Positions 7,625-16,001 of a DNA stretch of 64,000 nucleotides are shown here, piece by piece. The stretch comes from Chryseobacterium sp. Tr-659 (GTDB lineage: Bacteria > Bacteroidota > Bacteroidia > Flavobacteriales > Weeksellaceae), in assembly GCF_011752975.1 (NCBI RefSeq), contig NZ_VWWP01000003.1, forward strand, positions 496,001 through 560,000. Reading direction: 5' to 3'. The position numbers and the translations under genes were made by a program. Every line of letters starts with the position of its first letter. Position 1 is the first letter of the stretch. The notes under the pieces are model-generated. The model was not told where the DNA came from, ran no database searches, and saw only the letters and a program-made list of their open reading frames with translations.

Positions 7625-9220
7625 ATGGCTAAAAACTTTCTTTTTTTTATTTTCCTATATTCCAACATTATATGTGCGCAAAAACAAGATGACCCTTTTG
7701 AAAAACTCTATATTTTTACCGCTACCGAAACGGCGGCAAAAAATATGACTCAGGCTTTAAAAGTAGCCGATTCCATGATTTCTGCTTCTACAACTCTACA
7801 ACATAAAGGAAGAAGTATGATGTTAAAGGCCAGCCTTTATATGCAGCAGAGTAAATACAACGAAAGTTTAAAATTTGCTGAACAATCAAAGGATATTTTC
7901 AACACTACTAATAATTATGAATTACAGGCTAAAATACGAGGTTTTCTTGCAACAGAATACCGAATTATTGGGCTAAATCAAAAATCTAAAAAATGTGCAG
8001 ATGAAGGATTAAACATCGCTAATAAAATAAGTAATCCTCAAAAGCAAGCTCAGGTAAAAGCTCTTTTTTCTCAGGAACTGGCTTATTATGCAATTGATAT
8101 TGAAAAAAACTATAACAACGCAGCTGAGCTTCTCAATAATTCTCTTCGGTATATATCCAAAGTCCCTCAGGATAAAATCACATTAGGAAGAACATATCAG
8201 ATGTTGGGTGAAGTAAATTGTTTTTATTTAAATAATTACGATCTCGCAGAAAAAGACTACCGGAAAGCATTAGAAAATTTACCCGAGCAATATTATGTTA
8301 CAGGTCTTACTTATGAAGGATTGGGTAAAATTAGAACTTATCAGCAACGTTATGATGAAGCTGAAAAATTTTACTTAAAGGCATTGGAATTTGCCGAATC
8401 TAGTGATCATCCTGAAATGAAAAAAAGAATCTATAATGGCATATCAGAATATTATGAAAAAACCAATCAATATAAGAAAGCAGCTATTTATAGAAAAAAA
8501 TTTGCCGAAAGTACCTGGAATGAAACAGTAAAATATATCAAGTCTGTTGATAAAGATTATAGTAAGGTTGAGAATGAAAAAGAAGAATATGTCGGTTGGA
8601 ATAATATTAAAACAATGATTATTAGCATCGCTTCTGTATTGATTTTGGTTCTTATTATCATTTTTATAATGAACAGAAAAAAACATAAAAAAGAATATCG
8701 CAAGTTTAAAAGTATTATCGATCATTACAAAGAGAAGGAAGAATATGTTTTGGAAGCTAAAGCTGATACTCCGGCAAAATCTATTGAAGATATTGAAAGG
8801 AATACGGTACAGGGAAGTGAGGAAATTACACAAAGTAGTGTTACAATAAGTAAGGAGTCGGAAACAAAAATTTTAGAACAGCTTGATCTTTTTGAAAAAA
8901 ATGAAATATTTAATAATAAAAATGTATCTCTTACATCCTTAGCTGCGGAGTTTAATACAAATATTAGATATGTTTCCTATGTGGTAAAGAAATATAAAAA
9001 TACCGATTTTAAAAATTACATTAATAAATTGAGAGTTAACTATATTATTCACAAACTGAATACATTTGAAAAATACAGAAAATACAAAGTATCAGCATTA
9101 GCTGATGAATGCGGGTTTTCAACACATGCTCAATTTACTACTACCTTTAAATCGATTACCGGGATTTCGCCTTCAAATTTTATTTCATTTATTGAACAAG
9201 AAAAATCCAAAGAAGATTAA
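7625..9220 (+). CDS. TPR-containing membrane-anchored AraC-type regulator
   Basis: 531 residues. A signal sequence (residues 1-18, ending ICAQ) exports the N-terminal part, which carries several tetratricopeptide-like repeats over about 60-310 (for example YEGLGKIRTYQQRYDEAEKFYLKALE). One transmembrane helix follows at about 327-347 (IISIASVLILVLIIIFIM), then a cytoplasmic linker and an AraC-type double helix-turn-helix in the last 100 residues (VSALADECGFSTHAQFTTTFKSITG). This one-protein layout lets a periplasmic signal control DNA binding without phosphorelay and is common in Chryseobacterium. Nearby protease genes or the C1q-like genes downstream are possible targets. Confidence 0.9.
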   Translation: MAKNFLFFIFLYSNIICAQKQDDPFEKLYIFTATETAAKNMTQALKVADSMISASTTLQHKGRSMMLKASLYMQQSKYNESLKFAEQSKDIFNTTNNYELQAKIRGFLATEYRIIGLNQKSKKCADEGLNIANKISNPQKQAQVKALFSQELAYYAIDIEKNYNNAAELLNNSLRYISKVPQDKITLGRTYQMLGEVNCFYLNNYDLAEKDYRKALENLPEQYYVTGLTYEGLGKIRTYQQRYDEAEKFYLKALEFAESSDHPEMKKRIYNGISEYYEKTNQYKKAAIYRKKFAESTWNETVKYIKSVDKDYSKVENEKEEYVGWNNIKTMIISIASVLILVLIIIFIMNRKKHKKEYRKFKSIIDHYKEKEEYVLEAKADTPAKSIEDIERNTVQGSEEITQSSVTISKESETKILEQLDLFEKNEIFNNKNVSLTSLAAEFNTNIRYVSYVVKKYKNTDFKNYINKLRVNYIIHKLNTFEKYRKYKVSALADECGFSTHAQFTTTFKSITGISPSNFISFIEQEKSKED

Positions 9221-9243
9221 AATTAATAGAAGATAAATTTTAG

Positions 9244-9274
9244 GTCTGTATTATTTTGATACAGACTTTTTTTT
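9244..9274 (+). terminator. Terminator after the TPR-AraC gene
   Basis: An 8-bp stem (gtctgtat / atacagac) with a 7-base loop is followed by eight Ts. It lies 23 bases past the stop codon. Confidence 0.85.
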
Positions 9275-9282
9275 CAAAGCTA

Positions 9283-9420
9283 TCTAAACTTAACCACAAA
9301 GTCACAAAAGTTTTTTATTTTTCAAACACTTGAGGCCACTTTAGAAAGCTTAGAGAAATACCACACATTTAAGTTCACATAAGATGAAAATCTTTGATGT
9401 TCAAAAAGACTTTAGTGTAC
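9283..9420 (+). repeat. Probable remnant of a dispersed 'cacaaagtcacaaa' repeat
   Basis: The stretch begins taaccacaaagtcacaaaag and continues with low-complexity sequence and no coding potential beyond a 24-codon frame. From memory, similar phrases recur as degenerate non-coding repeats in Chryseobacterium genomes. There is no second full copy in this window to prove it, though 41845-42050 has comparable content. Confidence 0.3.
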
Positions 9421-9586
9421 TTTTCATACCAAAGCATATAACTTATAATCATTGTTAGCAAATTATTGCTTGAACAGGTTCATCAGTAATATTTTTCATC
9501 GAATAAAAACGAAATTACAATAATTTAATTTTCAAATATTTACATATTTTTTGTTTTTCATATTCCGAATATAAGAAGTGTAGTTT

Positions 9587-9617
9587 TTGTGAGAGATAAC
9601 GCTTCACAATACATTTG
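9587..9617 (+). promoter_or_regulatory. Canonical Bacteroidota promoter in a gene-poor gap
   Basis: TTG at 9587-9589 and TACATTTG at 9610-9617 are separated by 20 bases, matching the sigma-ABfr consensus TTG-N17-23-TAnnTTTG. Transcription should start near 9624. The only frame downstream is ten codons long (ATG at 9654), so the product is more likely an RNA or a decayed gene. Confidence 0.55.
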
Positions 9618-9623
9618 TGGTGT

Positions 9624-9974
9624 AAAGTCAAGCAACAAAAATTTAAAACAAAAATGAAAACAAAAACTCCATTTTCAACACAATGATTAGTATAAATATA
9701 GTCCAATACTTTATACTAATTATACAAACTTTTTAATGATAACAAAACTATTTTGATGTCAATTCACTAATCCCCTTTCGAATTATATTTCGTATGGTGA
9801 TAGTTTATAATTCCATATAGTTTATAGATGGCATAGAGCAGCAAAGGCAACTCCAAAGATGAGTATGTCTTGACAGAATTACAACATTGTTTTAAATGTC
9901 ATCTACGGATCAATTATATTAATTGAACTGCCTTTTTTAGCTCGCAGAATGCGGGATATTATTTTCCGCATTCT
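9624..9974 (+). ncRNA. Candidate non-coding transcript in the 9221-10103 gap
   Basis: A canonical promoter ends at 9617 and a strong terminator starts at 9946, with no convincing gene between them. Within it are a 10-codon frame at 9654-9686 and an inverted repeat (ttagtata / tatactaa) near 9689-9720. The rest of the 880-base gap on either side shows nothing I can assign. The transcript start, length and function are inferred; a degenerate short-peptide gene is the main alternative. Confidence 0.3.
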
Positions 9975-9978
9975 TTAT
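9946..9978 (+). terminator. Terminator without an upstream protein gene
   Basis: A perfect 9-bp stem (agaatgcgg / ccgcattct), 11-base loop, then a T-rich tail. The nearest protein gene upstream already has its own terminator at 9244, so this one must end some other transcript. Confidence 0.7.
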
Positions 9979-10103
9979 TAGAAGGTTTGCATCTTAATTT
10001 CACTATCAATCACTAAAAGTCATTAAAAACCAAACTATTAATAGCTTGGATTGACCTCTGTACTTAAAATCCAAATTGATTTTTTTAATTAAAAATTTTA
10101 CTC

Positions 10104-10823
10104 ATGATAATACATAAGACTATGAAAAAAAAGATTATTCTTTTTTATGCCCTATTTATATTCGGGGCTTCGTTCGCACAAGTGGGGGTTGGAAATACAA
10201 ACCCAAAGGTAAACCTTGATGCAAGAGCGGTCACTGGAAACTCAGCTATCGCATTTGGCAATACCAACCAAACCGCCCCCGATGCAGGAGGTGGAGCAAT
10301 GAAGTATGACACGGGATCACTGTATTACAGTAATGGAACAACATGGGTTCCTTTATTAGAAAAATTACCCAATGTATTTATTCCCAGGGTAGTAGCTTCT
10401 GCGAAAAAAAATGCAATTCAGACAGATGGTCCTACCAATACTAATGAAACCCATATCTGGAATTTTGAAGATATCACAATAAACGATGGAAACTGGGATT
10501 CAACAGCCAATGGATACACGGTTCCTGTTACCGGATTTTATCAGATGTCTTTGTTTGGAAACATTAGCGTAAATGCTGCCAACAACTCTACATCATGGAC
10601 CATTTTTGTATACACAGGTGCAGTAGAGAGCAGATATATTGTAGCTACTTATACTAATATTCCGGCATTGGGTTCATATTCAACAGGAGGAACTCTCACT
10701 TTATACCTTACAGCCGGACAGGTTGTAAAACTTGGAACGGCTTATTGTAACGGATGTGGAAGTGCAAAGACCTATACTGTATCCCCAGGAGCTTTGTTTA
10801 CAATTACCCAATTAAGTAATTAG
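10104..10823 (+). CDS. Secreted C1q-like jelly-roll protein, copy 1
   Basis: 239 residues with a type I signal peptide (KKKIILFYALFIFGASFAQ). After it comes a Bacteroidota surface-protein motif (LDARAVTGNSAIAFGNTNQ, then GAMKYDTGSLYYSNGTTW), and a C-terminal beta-rich domain of about 130 residues with C1q/TNF-like landmarks: GYTVPVTGFYQMS, LTLYLTAGQVVKL and the closing GALFTITQL. A Cys pair (CNGC) lies near the end. The start could also be the ATG at 10122; the upstream A/T pattern resembles that of the paralogue when 10104 is used. It is followed 37 bases later by its paralogue. The ligand is unknown. Confidence 0.8.
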   Translation: MIIHKTMKKKIILFYALFIFGASFAQVGVGNTNPKVNLDARAVTGNSAIAFGNTNQTAPDAGGGAMKYDTGSLYYSNGTTWVPLLEKLPNVFIPRVVASAKKNAIQTDGPTNTNETHIWNFEDITINDGNWDSTANGYTVPVTGFYQMSLFGNISVNAANNSTSWTIFVYTGAVESRYIVATYTNIPALGSYSTGGTLTLYLTAGQVVKLGTAYCNGCGSAKTYTVSPGALFTITQLSN

Positions 10824-10860
10824 TAAAATAAATAAGTTTTTAATTTAAAAATTTAAGACA

Positions 10861-11568
10861 ATGAAAAACAGATTTATTTTACTATGTCTATTCTTAATTT
10901 CATGTAAGTTTTTTGCTCAAACAAGACAAGTAGGAATCAATACAGCATCTCCTCAAGTGCTCTTAGATGCGAGAGCTAATAACGGGAATTCTGCCATTGC
11001 CTTTGGAAATACAAATCAAAATGCTTCAAATGCCGGAGCTGGAGCAATGAAATATAGCAATGGAATCTATTATAGCAATGGTGTCGTATGGCAACAATTG
11101 ATTGGAGGTTCTGCCAGCGATGCACTTCCTAAAGTTGTAGCTGCAGGAAGAAAGAATGTTGATGAAGTTTTCTCTACAGATAATCCGGAAGCCCACCCAT
11201 GGATTTTTCAAGATATTACACTAAACGACGGCAATTGGGATCCAACTATCGGGTATACAGTTCCTACCTCTGGTTATTATCAATTATCTATGGGAGGCCC
11301 TTTGAAACCAAGCCAATCTGTGAATACCACAAATTGGACCATCTTTATCTATACAGGTACAACTGAAGAAAGAGCAAACGTTTTCTATGGACAGAATATT
11401 TCTACAGGAGGTGCCGCTTTTAGAGGTGGTACTACAACACTTTATCTTACGGCAGGTCAGGTTATAAAATTTGGTTCCACACATTGTGCGATCGGATGCA
11501 GTGGAAATTCAGTCACTTTTACTATAGGTTCCGGCGCTTTATTTACCATTGTACAATTGGGATCATAA
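10861..11568 (+). CDS. Secreted C1q-like jelly-roll protein, copy 2
   Basis: 235 residues, clearly a duplicate of the gene just upstream: same order of signal peptide, LLDARANNGNSAIAFGNTNQ motif, GAMKYSNGIYYSNG, and C1q-like end (GYTVPTSGYYQLS, TLYLTAGQVIKFG, GALFTIVQLGS). Two Cys (CAIGC) match the CNGC of copy 1. The signal region FLISCKFFAQ contains a lipobox-like LISC, but the FFA-Q site that matches copy 1 is more likely the cleavage point. Divergence is highest in the middle of the jelly roll, which suggests different binding surfaces. Confidence 0.8.
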   Translation: MKNRFILLCLFLISCKFFAQTRQVGINTASPQVLLDARANNGNSAIAFGNTNQNASNAGAGAMKYSNGIYYSNGVVWQQLIGGSASDALPKVVAAGRKNVDEVFSTDNPEAHPWIFQDITLNDGNWDPTIGYTVPTSGYYQLSMGGPLKPSQSVNTTNWTIFIYTGTTEERANVFYGQNISTGGAAFRGGTTTLYLTAGQVIKFGSTHCAIGCSGNSVTFTIGSGALFTIVQLGS

Positions 11569-11700
11569 TATTTTAAATAATTGTAATGAAATTTCCCCTC
11601 ATTTTTCATTATTCTAGAAATACAAATGTTTATATAAAATTATTGGGGATCCAGGCACTCCCTCAGGTTTAATTTTCCTTAATGTAGGTAGGTTTTTGTA

Positions 11701-11727
11701 AAACCCGTTCTTTTGAACGGGTTTTTT
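11701..11727 (+). terminator. Terminator after the C1q-like pair
   Basis: A perfect 10-bp stem (aaacccgttc / gaacgggttt), loop tttt, then Ts. The rest of the 11569-11962 gap shows no gene; only the -7 box at 11937 is recognisable. Confidence 0.9.
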
Positions 11728-11936
11728 GGTATGTTTTAATAAAATACAGATATTATTGCATTCGGTATTTTATCACTTTAAATTGTAAATTATCATTCTC
11801 TTTTGTAATTGAGACCAATCCCCCCAAATCCCTATTCCAAAAACCGTATGATGAAGTGAACTGCAATATCGAAAACAAATCTTTTTTTCTTGTTCTTCCA
11901 AATAATCAAAATATCTCGTAATTCTCAATATTTTAA

Positions 11937-11944
11937 TACATTTG
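11937..11944 (+). promoter_or_regulatory. Candidate -7 box (TACATTTG)
   Basis: A perfect TAnnTTTG match ending 18 bases before the ATG at 11963. It overlaps the only upstream alternative start (TTG at 11942), so that start cannot be used from this promoter. No good -33 TTG was seen. Confidence 0.5.
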
Positions 11945-11962
11945 TTCAAAACATATTCTAAA

Positions 11963-12472
11963 ATGAATTTCGAGCAGGTCAATCTACATCTTGAGGCTTA
12001 TAAAGAGCACAACCAGATTCTGGATGCAGCAAAATATCTGATCCACTCCTTTAATCTGGAACATGAAAACTTTGCAGGATTTGGCTTCAGACAAGAGCTT
12101 TCTCCTACCTCAATGCTTCTTACGGCAGAAGGAGAGCTGGGAGGACCACAAACGGTGATGATTCCAAGAAATTTATTTGATTTTGACCTCCACCTTGTCC
12201 TGAACATGATTGCTCACGAGATGCTGCATGTAAGGCAGAAAGCTCCCGGACAGGTTATTGAAGACAAGAATGAAAGAGAATTTCAGGCCTATTACGAAAT
12301 GCTTTTTCATAAGGTATTCCCACAGGTGCCGGAGGTTTCGGACTTTCATAAGAAGTTCTTCGGAGGAAAAGCCTTGGAATATTACAAAAGAATGGGCGAA
12401 GGCTCAGTATTACAACAAAAATATGCAGAACAGAAATCAGAAATAGAACACTTAATTAACCCGTTACCATGA
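11963..12472 (+). CDS. Putative zinc-metalloprotease-like protein (HEMLH motif)
   Basis: 169 residues, cytoplasmic (no signal peptide). It carries a zincin-type motif HEMLH at residues 85-89, flanked by hydrophobic helix residues (LVLNMIAHEMLHVRQ), and a Glu (EFQAYYE) about 20 residues later that could be a third ligand. I do not recognise a named family. It begins a tight operon: its last codons overlap the csaA start by 4 bases. The start at 11963 was chosen because a -7 promoter box sits just upstream and the residues before it come from a TTG codon. Confidence 0.8.
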   Translation: MNFEQVNLHLEAYKEHNQILDAAKYLIHSFNLEHENFAGFGFRQELSPTSMLLTAEGELGGPQTVMIPRNLFDFDLHLVLNMIAHEMLHVRQKAPGQVIEDKNEREFQAYYEMLFHKVFPQVPEVSDFHKKFFGGKALEYYKRMGEGSVLQQKYAEQKSEIEHLINPLP

Positions 12473-12816
12473 CAGTAAAACCAGATATCGCTTGGGCAGA
12501 TTTTGAAAAAATAGACATCCGATGTGGAACCATTATCTCCGTAAATGATTTTGAAAAAGCAAGAAATCCTTCTTATCAGCTGGAAATAGACTTCGGAGAC
12601 CTTGGAATCAGAAAATCTGCTGCCCAGATCACCTCGCTTTATGAGAAAGAAGCCCTGGTAGGAAAACAGATCTTAGCTGTAGTCAATTTCCCTAAAAAAC
12701 AAATTGCTAATTTTTTCAGTGAATGCCTGGTTTTAGGATTATATGGTGAAGATAAAAAAGATGTCACCCTTTTAACCCCTTCATTGCCAACAAAAAACGG
12801 GATGCAGGTAGGATAG
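12469..12816 (+). CDS. csaA: CsaA-type tRNA-binding protein
   Basis: 115 residues, the size of the single-domain CsaA family. It has the EMAP-II-like OB fold signature: FEKIDIRCGTIISVNDFEKARNPSYQLEIDFG, then IRKSAAQIT and LVGKQILAVVNF. CsaA binds tRNA and was first described as a chaperone-like protein linked to secretion in Bacillus; its exact role is still unsettled. It is translationally coupled (ATGA overlap) to the zincin-like gene and 16 bases from the exonuclease gene. Confidence 0.9.
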   Translation: MTVKPDIAWADFEKIDIRCGTIISVNDFEKARNPSYQLEIDFGDLGIRKSAAQITSLYEKEALVGKQILAVVNFPKKQIANFFSECLVLGLYGEDKKDVTLLTPSLPTKNGMQVG

Positions 12817-12832
12817 CAAACAAAAAACACAC

Positions 12833-13534
12833 ATGATACAGAACATACCATTAGAAAGAATCTTATTCCTTGATATTGAGACCGTTCCGCAGGCAGGCTC
12901 ATGGGACGAACTATCTGAAACTGAACAATATCTCTGGGACAAAAAGACAAAATTCCAGAGAAAAGAAGAGGTTACAGCAGAAGAATTTTATGAAAGGGCT
13001 GGTATTATGGCCGAATTTGGAAAGATCATCTGCATCAGTATCGGAATGCTTGAAAAGAATGAAACTTTAAAGATCAAAAGTTTTTCCGGCCATGATGAAA
13101 AAAAAATGCTGCAGGAATTTGGTGAGATTTTCAACAGTCCAAGGCTTAATAATGTTATTCTTTGTGCTCACAACGGAAAGGAATTTGACTTTCCATGGAT
13201 TGCCAGACGATACCTCATCAATGGAATACAGCCACCCGCTCCGTTCCAGATGTTTGGGAAAAAACCTTGGGAAATCCCGCATATAGACACTATGGAACTG
13301 TGGAAATTCGGGGATTATAAGAGTTTTGTATCTCTGGAATTATTAGCTCATGTCTTTGGTATTCCTACTCCGAAAGATGATATTGACGGCTCAATGGTTT
13401 CATCAATTTACTACATAGAAAAAGACTTGCAGAGAATTGTTGACTATTGTGAAAAAGATGTCTTAACTTTGGCAAATATTTTCCGGCGCATGCGTCAGGA
13501 AGATTTGTTGAAAAGGAATATCAATCTAGATTAA
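12833..13534 (+). CDS. 3'-5' exonuclease of the PolB-like DEDD family
   Basis: 233 residues. It matches the stand-alone exonuclease family related to the proofreading domain of DNA polymerase B. Exo I is FLDIETVP (Asp and Glu metal ligands near residues 14 and 16), Exo II is the Asp in CAHNGKEFDFPW, and Exo III is VDYCEKDVLTL near the C-terminus. It is cytoplasmic and presumably trims DNA 3' ends in repair. It is the third gene of a four-gene operon, with sufT starting 3 bases after its stop. Confidence 0.88.
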   Translation: MIQNIPLERILFLDIETVPQAGSWDELSETEQYLWDKKTKFQRKEEVTAEEFYERAGIMAEFGKIICISIGMLEKNETLKIKSFSGHDEKKMLQEFGEIFNSPRLNNVILCAHNGKEFDFPWIARRYLINGIQPPAPFQMFGKKPWEIPHIDTMELWKFGDYKSFVSLELLAHVFGIPTPKDDIDGSMVSSIYYIEKDLQRIVDYCEKDVLTLANIFRRMRQEDLLKRNINLD

Positions 13535-13537
13535 AAA

Positions 13538-13864
13538 ATGAAATTTACAGACGATCAAATTGCTGACATTGGTGAGGAAATCATTGGTGTATTAAAAACC
13601 GTATATGACCCTGAAATTCCGGTAGATATCTACGAATTAGGGCTGATTTACGATGTCCAGATCTCCGATGATGCTGACGTAAAAATTATAATGACACTTA
13701 CGACTCCCAACTGTCCTGTTGCAGAAACACTTCCTCAGGAGGTAAAAGATAAAGTGGCTGAAGTAGAACATGTAAACAGTGTTGATTTAGAACTTACTTT
13801 CGAACCAAGCTGGAATAAGGATATGATGAGTGAAGAGGCGAAATTCGAACTGGGAATGCTTTAA
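13538..13864 (+). CDS. SufT / MIP18-family iron-sulfur assembly protein
   Basis: 108 residues, a single DUF59 domain: EEIIGVLKTVYDPEIPVDIYELGLIYDVQI, MTLTTPNCPVAETLP with the conserved Cys, and VELTFEPSWNKDMMSEEAKFELGML-like end. SufT proteins help mature Fe-S proteins in SUF-based systems. A sufE-like gene is present elsewhere in the window (59477-59896), but not linked. It ends the operon and is followed by a dispersed repeat pair. Confidence 0.9.
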   Translation: MKFTDDQIADIGEEIIGVLKTVYDPEIPVDIYELGLIYDVQISDDADVKIIMTLTTPNCPVAETLPQEVKDKVAEVEHVNSVDLELTFEPSWNKDMMSEEAKFELGML

Positions 13865-13961
13865 TAAAGCCGGAAGCTGGACGAGGGAAGCTGGAAGTTA
13901 TTATCTATTGATATTTTCAGCAGCTTTCAAAAAACTTCTCTCTTCCAGCATCCTTCTTCCT
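13863..13961. repeat. Inverted pair of a dispersed 'gaagctggaagagggaag' element
   Basis: A copy at about 13863-13903 (taaagccggaagctggacga) faces a reverse copy at about 13933-13961 (cttctctcttccagcatcct). Related copies lie at 34613-34648 and 35703-35843. All are intergenic. The inverted layout could make an RNA hairpin between the convergent sufT and sulfurtransferase genes. Confidence 0.6.
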
Positions 13962-13963
13962 TT

Positions 13964-14803
13964 CTAAATATGATCTTTTGCAATTTCTTTTCCTTCTCTC
14001 CTGCTCCATTCGCTCCATGATCCTACATACAGATCAGGAATTGGGAAGCCGGCATAATCCAATGCCAAAATAGTATGGCAGGCAGTAACCCCCGAACCGC
14101 AGTGAATGATCAGGTGATCAGCTTTATTCTTCAATAAGTTATTGTACTTTTCTTTTAAAATTTCCGTTTTCAGAAAATTTCCGTTTTCATCAAGGTTTTC
14201 AGAAAAAGGAATATTGATGGCTCCCGGAATATGCCCCGCAACCAGATCAATAGGTTCAGATTCTCCTCTGTAACGGTAAGCATCTCTTACATCAATCACG
14301 GTAGAAGAACCGCTTTTCAACTCATTTTCAACACGTTCCAGACTTGAAACCGGAAGAGACCAATGCTCTTTTTTAATTATAGAGGCCTTTTCATATATTT
14401 CCTCTCCTGCAGAGAATTCCATTCCATTATTTTCTGCAGCCTGCATTCCTCCATCCAGGACCTGAACATTTTCAAATCCGAAAGATCTTAACATCCACCA
14501 TGCTCTTGCTGCCGCATTGGATGCATTTTTATCATCATACACAACGACATGAGAATTTTCAGATATCCCAAGGTTTGAAAGCGTTTCTGCAAATTTTTCT
14601 ACGGAAGGAAGCGGATGCCTTCCTCCAAAAGCGGCATCTTCTCCTATTTCGGCAAGGTCTTTATCCAGATCAATGAATCTGGCTCCTTTAATATGCTTAT
14701 CTAGGTAGTTCTGTTTTACTTCTTTTCCTGTTCTGGCATCTAGGATAACAAGATTTTCTGTGGAAAGATTTTTTAATTCGGATGAAGAAATTATTGGAGA
14801 CAT
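13964..14803 (-). CDS. Sulfurtransferase with two rhodanese domains
   Basis: 279 residues. The N-terminal rhodanese-like domain (NLVILDARTGKEV, then DKHIKGARFIDLD) lacks the active Cys, and the C-terminal one (VIDVRDAYRYRG, AGHIPGAINIPF) carries the catalytic Cys235 in HCGSGVTAC. The loop CGSGVTA is the form seen in 3-mercaptopyruvate sulfurtransferases of the SseA type, while thiosulfate enzymes usually have CRKGVTA. It transfers sulfur from mercaptopyruvate or thiosulfate to acceptors such as cyanide or thiols. It stands alone. Confidence 0.88.
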   Translation of the reverse strand: MSPIISSSELKNLSTENLVILDARTGKEVKQNYLDKHIKGARFIDLDKDLAEIGEDAAFGGRHPLPSVEKFAETLSNLGISENSHVVVYDDKNASNAAARAWWMLRSFGFENVQVLDGGMQAAENNGMEFSAGEEIYEKASIIKKEHWSLPVSSLERVENELKSGSSTVIDVRDAYRYRGESEPIDLVAGHIPGAINIPFSENLDENGNFLKTEILKEKYNNLLKNKADHLIIHCGSGVTACHTILALDYAGFPIPDLYVGSWSEWSRREGKEIAKDHI

Positions 14804-14839
14804 GATGTTGGTTTTTGGATTAATTTTTATTTAAGTTTT

Positions 14840-14884
14840 GGCTAAAGCCCGTCCTGTTTCAATAGAATAAAGCGGGTTTTAGCC
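14840..14884. repeat. Palindromic 'ggctaaagcccg' element
   Basis: The arms ggctaaagcccg (14840-14851) and cgggttttagcc (14873-14884) pair over 11 of 12 positions with a 21-base loop. It lies between the sulfurtransferase and HMG-CoA lyase genes. It looks like a REP-type intergenic element; a role as terminator for the minus-strand lyase gene is possible but there is no clear T-run. Confidence 0.5.
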
Positions 14885-14965
14885 CGCTCCTATCAATATT
14901 TTCTCAATATTCTGCCGATGGGGGCAGATCTCTTTTTTATCTTTAAAATTTATGATTCATTCTTT

Positions 14966-15826
14966 TTAAAAATGAAAAATATCCTTCGCTTTATTATAAG
15001 AACTCTCAAAGTTCAGGAGATTGAGTTTATGTTCCACTTTTTCAACGCTCATAAAATTGATCACCTGTTCGGTTGGCATGTTTCCTACAAGATCATCTTT
15101 AGCCATAGGACACCCTCCAATTCCTTTGATAGCGCTGTCGAATCTTCTACAGCCTTGGTCATAAGCCGCTTTTAATTTGGAATAAGAATCCTCATAGCGG
15201 TTATGAAAATGTCCTCCGAAGTTAATCTCCGGATATTTTGAAGGAATTTTTTCAAATAAAAGAGCTATCGTTTCAGGAGTGGCGACCCCTGTTGTATCTG
15301 ATAATAAAATATCTTTCACTCCGATTTCTGAAAACCTTTGTGCCCACTGATCAACATCTTCCCATTTCCACATTTCACCGTACGGGTTTCCAAAAGCCAT
15401 GGAAAAATAAATATTCAGCTGCTTCCCTTCACTTTTTACCAGTTCCAGCATTTTAATAATTTCATTAAAAGCTTCGTCCCGACTTTTATTCGTATTTCTA
15501 TGTTGAAACGTTTCAGAAATAGAGAACGGAAACCCAAGAATATCTACCGACTGGTGTTTCAAAGCTTTTTCAGCTCCTCTGTAATTTCCTATAATCGCGG
15601 AAACTTTTGTCTTGGAACGTGATTTGTCAATGTTTTCGGCCACCACATCAGAATCGGCCATTTGTGGAATCGCTTTCGGAGAAACAAAACTAAGACAATC
15701 CAACACATCAAAGCCAACATCCATCAGGGAGTTGATATAATCTATTTTTTTGTCGGTAGGGATAAATTCTCCCCAGCCCTGCATTGCATCTCTAGGACAT
15801 TCGGTAAGAAACATGGGTACTTTCAT
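14966..15826 (-). CDS. Hydroxymethylglutaryl-CoA lyase
   Basis: 286 residues. It belongs to the HMGL-like TIM-barrel family: TECPRDAMQGWGEFIP with the substrate Arg-Asp pair, FVSPKAIPQMAD, the metal-binding HFHNR motif, and the signature Cys in IKGIGGCPMAKD near residue 237. It cleaves HMG-CoA to acetoacetate and acetyl-CoA in leucine breakdown. I chose the ATG at 15824-15826 (MKVPMF) because upstream residues (MFSFIIFEK) match no known family start and a TATATTTG -7 box lies only 5 bases before it. The mRNA may thus have almost no leader. No other leucine-pathway genes are adjacent. Confidence 0.88.
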   Translation of the reverse strand: MKVPMFLTECPRDAMQGWGEFIPTDKKIDYINSLMDVGFDVLDCLSFVSPKAIPQMADSDVVAENIDKSRSKTKVSAIIGNYRGAEKALKHQSVDILGFPFSISETFQHRNTNKSRDEAFNEIIKMLELVKSEGKQLNIYFSMAFGNPYGEMWKWEDVDQWAQRFSEIGVKDILLSDTTGVATPETIALLFEKIPSKYPEINFGGHFHNRYEDSYSKLKAAYDQGCRRFDSAIKGIGGCPMAKDDLVGNMPTEQVINFMSVEKVEHKLNLLNFESSYNKAKDIFHF

Positions 15827-15972
15827 TTTCTCAAATATAATAAAACTAAACAAGTTTGTACATGAGTCTTACAAATCTAACACCATTTTGATTTTCAAAG
15901 ATTTATATCCGATTTATAATTTCGATCATTGATATTAAGTCGCAAATAACGTATTCTGAGCATCAAATTTGC

Positions 15973-15980
15973 TAACTTTG
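15973..15980 (+). promoter_or_regulatory. Candidate -7 box (TAACTTTG) for peptidase T
   Basis: A perfect TAnnTTTG match. Transcription from it would start near 15987, which rules out the upstream TTG at 15969 and leaves ATG 15990 almost leaderless, so ATG 16002 is the best start. Confidence 0.5.
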
Positions 15981-16001
15981 TTAAAATTTATGATTAATCT
16001 G

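Noticed and set aside
8444..8833. A 129-codon antisense frame inside the TPR-AraC gene
   Set aside because: Phe-rich shadow of the AT-rich, Lys-rich sense frame and membrane helix; no family match.
9384..9458. A 24-codon frame starting ATGAAAATC in the gap
   Set aside because: Lies inside the repeat remnant, with no promoter or leader motif.
9515..9706. A 63-codon minus-strand frame in the gene-poor gap
   Set aside because: Low-complexity, Cys/Phe/Lys-rich, no promoter, and it covers the promoter of the plus-strand transcript candidate.
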